Source: Winogradskyella undariae
GTDB taxonomy: Bacteria; Bacteroidota; Bacteroidia; Flavobacteriales; Flavobacteriaceae
Reading direction: 5' to 3'
DNA length: 64,000 nt
NCBI RefSeq assembly: GCF_013285155.1
Contig: NZ_JABTEL010000003.1
Span: forward strand, 1-64,000
Shown here: one piece after another, positions 62,314-64,000 of the stretch
Layout of the letters: every line of letters begins with the position of its first letter
Numbering within the stretch: the stretch's first letter is position 1
The notes under the pieces: model-generated
Seen by the model: the letters and a program-made list of their open reading frames with translations, nothing else
Database searches by the model: none
Told to the model about the DNA's origin: nothing
Program-made: the position numbers and the translations under genes

Positions 62314-62865
62314 ATGGATATGGATACAATTGATACTGAAAAAGCTAAGAAATACAATAAGTGGATTATTGTGCTGTCTATAATCATTCCTGTTGTAGTA
62401 GCTATTTTATCTCGAGTTAAACTACAAGACTTGGGTTTTGATGTAGCACCGTTAACATTTTTACCTCCAATTTATGCTACCATTAATGGGTTTACTGCAT
62501 TACTTCTAATTAGTGCATTTGTTGCTATTAGAAAAAAGAATGTAGTACTTCACGAAAGCTTAATGACTACTGCTGTTTGGACATCTGTTGTGTTTCTTGT
62601 AATGTATGTTGCATATCATATGACAAGTGATTCTACACCTTTTGGAGGAGAAGGAACTATTAAATACATCTACTATTTTATCTTAATTACACATATCATT
62701 TTATGTATTGTAATTATTCCGTTTGTGCTTATCACTTACGTAAGAGGAATTACTAATGATAGAGCACGCCATAGAAAAATAGCAAAAATCACATTTCCTA
62801 TGTGGTTGTATGTTGCAATAACGGGAGTTATTGTGTATCTTATGATCTCACCTTATTACATTTAA
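62314..62865 (+). CDS. DUF420 membrane protein
   Basis: A 183-residue protein with five helices and conserved histidines (LPPIYATINGFTALLL, VLHESLMTTAVWTS, YFILITHIILC). DUF420 genes (YozB-like, resembling the CtaM/CtaG group) accompany SCO and cox genes in many genomes and are thought to help oxidase assembly. The next gene begins 3 bases after its stop. Confidence 0.9.
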   Translation: MDMDTIDTEKAKKYNKWIIVLSIIIPVVVAILSRVKLQDLGFDVAPLTFLPPIYATINGFTALLLISAFVAIRKKNVVLHESLMTTAVWTSVVFLVMYVAYHMTSDSTPFGGEGTIKYIYYFILITHIILCIVIIPFVLITYVRGITNDRARHRKIAKITFPMWLYVAITGVIVYLMISPYYI

Positions 62866-62867
62866 TT

Positions 62868-63101
62868 ATGAAACGTAAAATCGGTTTATCACTTATTGCA
62901 TTTTTTTTCTTTATCTCTACTAATGCTCAATGCGCCATGTGTAGAGCTGTTTTAGAAAGTGGAGAAGATCAATCTGCAGCAGAAGGTATAAATGATGGTA
63001 TCGTTTTTTTAATGGCAGTACCTTATATTTTGGTAGCTACTATAGGTTTTATTATTTATCGAAAATATAATAAGACAGATAATTCAGAAAATATAGATTA
63101 A
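62868..63101 (+). CDS. Small membrane protein with CxxC after its signal sequence
   Basis: A 77-residue protein from the ATG at 62868; an ATG at 62802 in the same frame lies inside the DUF420 gene and would add 22 unlikely residues. A signal peptide (LSLIAFFFFISTNAQ) is followed at once by CAMCRAVLESGED, then GINDGIVFLMAVPYILVATIGFII, one membrane helix. The CxxC in a periplasmic stretch next to SCO and DUF420 suggests copper or thiol handling in oxidase assembly; the family is unnamed to me. Confidence 0.8.
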   Translation: MKRKIGLSLIAFFFFISTNAQCAMCRAVLESGEDQSAAEGINDGIVFLMAVPYILVATIGFIIYRKYNKTDNSENID

Positions 63102-63261
63102 TATCTGTAACATTATTTAAAGATATTCGTCTTATGTATAACTAATCATTTCATTCATATCTACATATAGGTGTAATTTAATGTTTATTTGGTGTTCATA
63201 ATTTGTAGGTGTAAAACTTTTCAAGTTATAAAATAATTGTATCCGCTAACCTAACTACATT

Positions 63262-63963
63262 ATGATTCAAATAAAGGATTTGCACAAGTCTTACCATATG
63301 GGAAGTAATTCACTTCACGTATTAAAAGGTATTAATTTTGATGTTAAAGAAGGAGAACTTGTATCTATCATGGGCTCTTCTGGTTCAGGTAAATCTACAT
63401 TGCTTAATATTCTTGGAATGCTAGACGAAGCAGATGAAGGACAATACATATTAGATAATGTTCCGATTAAGAATCTTAATGAAAAAATAGCCGCCAAATA
63501 TAGAAATGAATTTCTCGGATTCATTTTTCAATCCTTCAACCTTATCAATTACAAAAGTGCTTTAGATAACGTTTCTATGCCTTTATATTACAAAGGTGTA
63601 AAACGTAAAGAACGAACTGAACGCGCTATGCATTATCTCGAAAAAGTAGGTTTAGCACAATGGTCTCATCATTTACCAAGCGAACTTTCTGGAGGTCAAA
63701 AACAGCGTGTTGCCATAGCAAGAGCATTAGCAAGTGATCCTAAAGTATTATTAGCAGATGAGCCAACAGGGGCATTAGATACCAAAACATCTTACGAGGT
63801 TATGGAGCTTATACAAGGGATTAATGACGAAGGAAAAACGATTTTAATCGTGACTCACGAAGATGATATTGCACACATGACTAAGCGTATCGTTAATCTT
63901 AAAGATGGTTTAATTATAGATGATAGTCCAGTAGAACAAATAAGAGCTTCTGCACATGTTTGA
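63262..63963 (+). CDS. ABC transporter ATP-binding protein (LolD/MacB type)
   Basis: A 233-residue ATPase: Walker A GSSGSGKST, Q-loop FIFQSFNLI, signature LSGGQKQRVAIARAL, Walker B VLLADEPTGALD and the switch His in IVTHEDD. The pattern matches the LolD/MacB/FtsE group that pairs with FtsX-type permeases. Its stop overlaps the start of the permease at 63956. Confidence 0.95.
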   Translation: MIQIKDLHKSYHMGSNSLHVLKGINFDVKEGELVSIMGSSGSGKSTLLNILGMLDEADEGQYILDNVPIKNLNEKIAAKYRNEFLGFIFQSFNLINYKSALDNVSMPLYYKGVKRKERTERAMHYLEKVGLAQWSHHLPSELSGGQKQRVAIARALASDPKVLLADEPTGALDTKTSYEVMELIQGINDEGKTILIVTHEDDIAHMTKRIVNLKDGLIIDDSPVEQIRASAHV

Positions 63964-64000
63964 TTTAGAACGTTGGCAAGAAATATTTGAAACACTTAGT
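63956..64000 (+). CDS. ABC transporter permease (MacB/FtsX-like), partial at the window end
   Basis: An ATG at 63956 overlaps the end of the ATPase gene by 8 bp and reads MFDLERWQEIFETLS, like the N-terminus of flavobacterial MacB-like permeases. Only 15 codons are in the window, so the assignment rests on context and this short match. Confidence 0.6.
   Translation, partial: MFDLERWQEIFETLS

Noticed and set aside
62802-62867. N-terminal extension of the small CxxC protein
   Set aside because: It lies within the DUF420 gene in another frame; the ATG at 62868 begins a regular signal peptide.

Overview
The window is a stretch of chromosome from a member of the Bacteroidota, almost certainly a marine-type Flavobacteriaceae. 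The base composition is AT-rich. Promoters follow the Bacteroidetes pattern (TTTG, 19 nt, TAnnTTTG) and Shine-Dalgarno sequences are largely absent. The gene content is lineage-specific: alternative complex III (act genes), the type IX secretion translocon sprA, remB, and the sprA-gcvH-remB neighbourhood also found in Flavobacterium. Most genes are core housekeeping genes. Accessory DNA is concentrated in the first 6.8 kb.

Positions 1-6760 are accessory. They begin with decayed DUF559 endonuclease-like genes (one with an in-frame stop, one reduced to its first 19 codons between two 68-bp repeats). A five-gene minus-strand operon follows: a 75-aa C-protein-like regulator, an m5C DNA methyltransferase, a protein with two GHKL ATPase folds and an H-box-like motif, a protein with an intact receiver-type phosphorylation triad, and a McrA-like HNH nuclease broken by a one-base frameshift. 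The operon promoter carries a sequence closely resembling the C-box operators of classical controller-protein restriction systems. A restriction-modification operon with a built-in histidine-kinase/receiver-like pair is the best candidate here for an incompletely described system. Between this operon and polA lie a 22-bp perfect inverted repeat and a compact, possibly RNA-structured element.

Positions 6765-21245 hold polA, a small secreted protein, an aldehyde dehydrogenase, a FucP-like sugar transporter, a membrane-anchored metallophosphoesterase, a thioredoxin-fold protein without its active-site cysteines, a polysaccharide deacetylase, a very large DUF2723/GT117 membrane glycosyltransferase-like protein, tRNA-Gln(TTG) and a tandem universal stress protein.

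Positions 21300-26620 hold the rimP-nusA-infB operon, preceded by a promoter and a terminator-like leader hairpin, then a SPOR-domain protein. Positions 26800-38850 are the respiratory operon actABCDEF-coxB-coxA (quinol:cytochrome c oxidoreductase plus the Cu/heme oxidase core). Its late assembly and accessory subunits (ctaB, two COX3-like proteins, COX4, a Cys-less SCO paralogue, SCO, DUF420 and a small CxxC membrane protein) are encoded at 57641-63101.

Between the two respiratory blocks are ruvB, a cytochrome P450, queG, maeB, ruvA, sprA, gcvH, a VanZ-like protein, two TonB-like proteins and remB. The TonB-like C-terminal domain with its Cys pair also occurs at the N terminus of RemB, so three consecutive genes next to the T9SS translocon share it. 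The window ends with an ABC transporter ATPase and the first codons of its permease.
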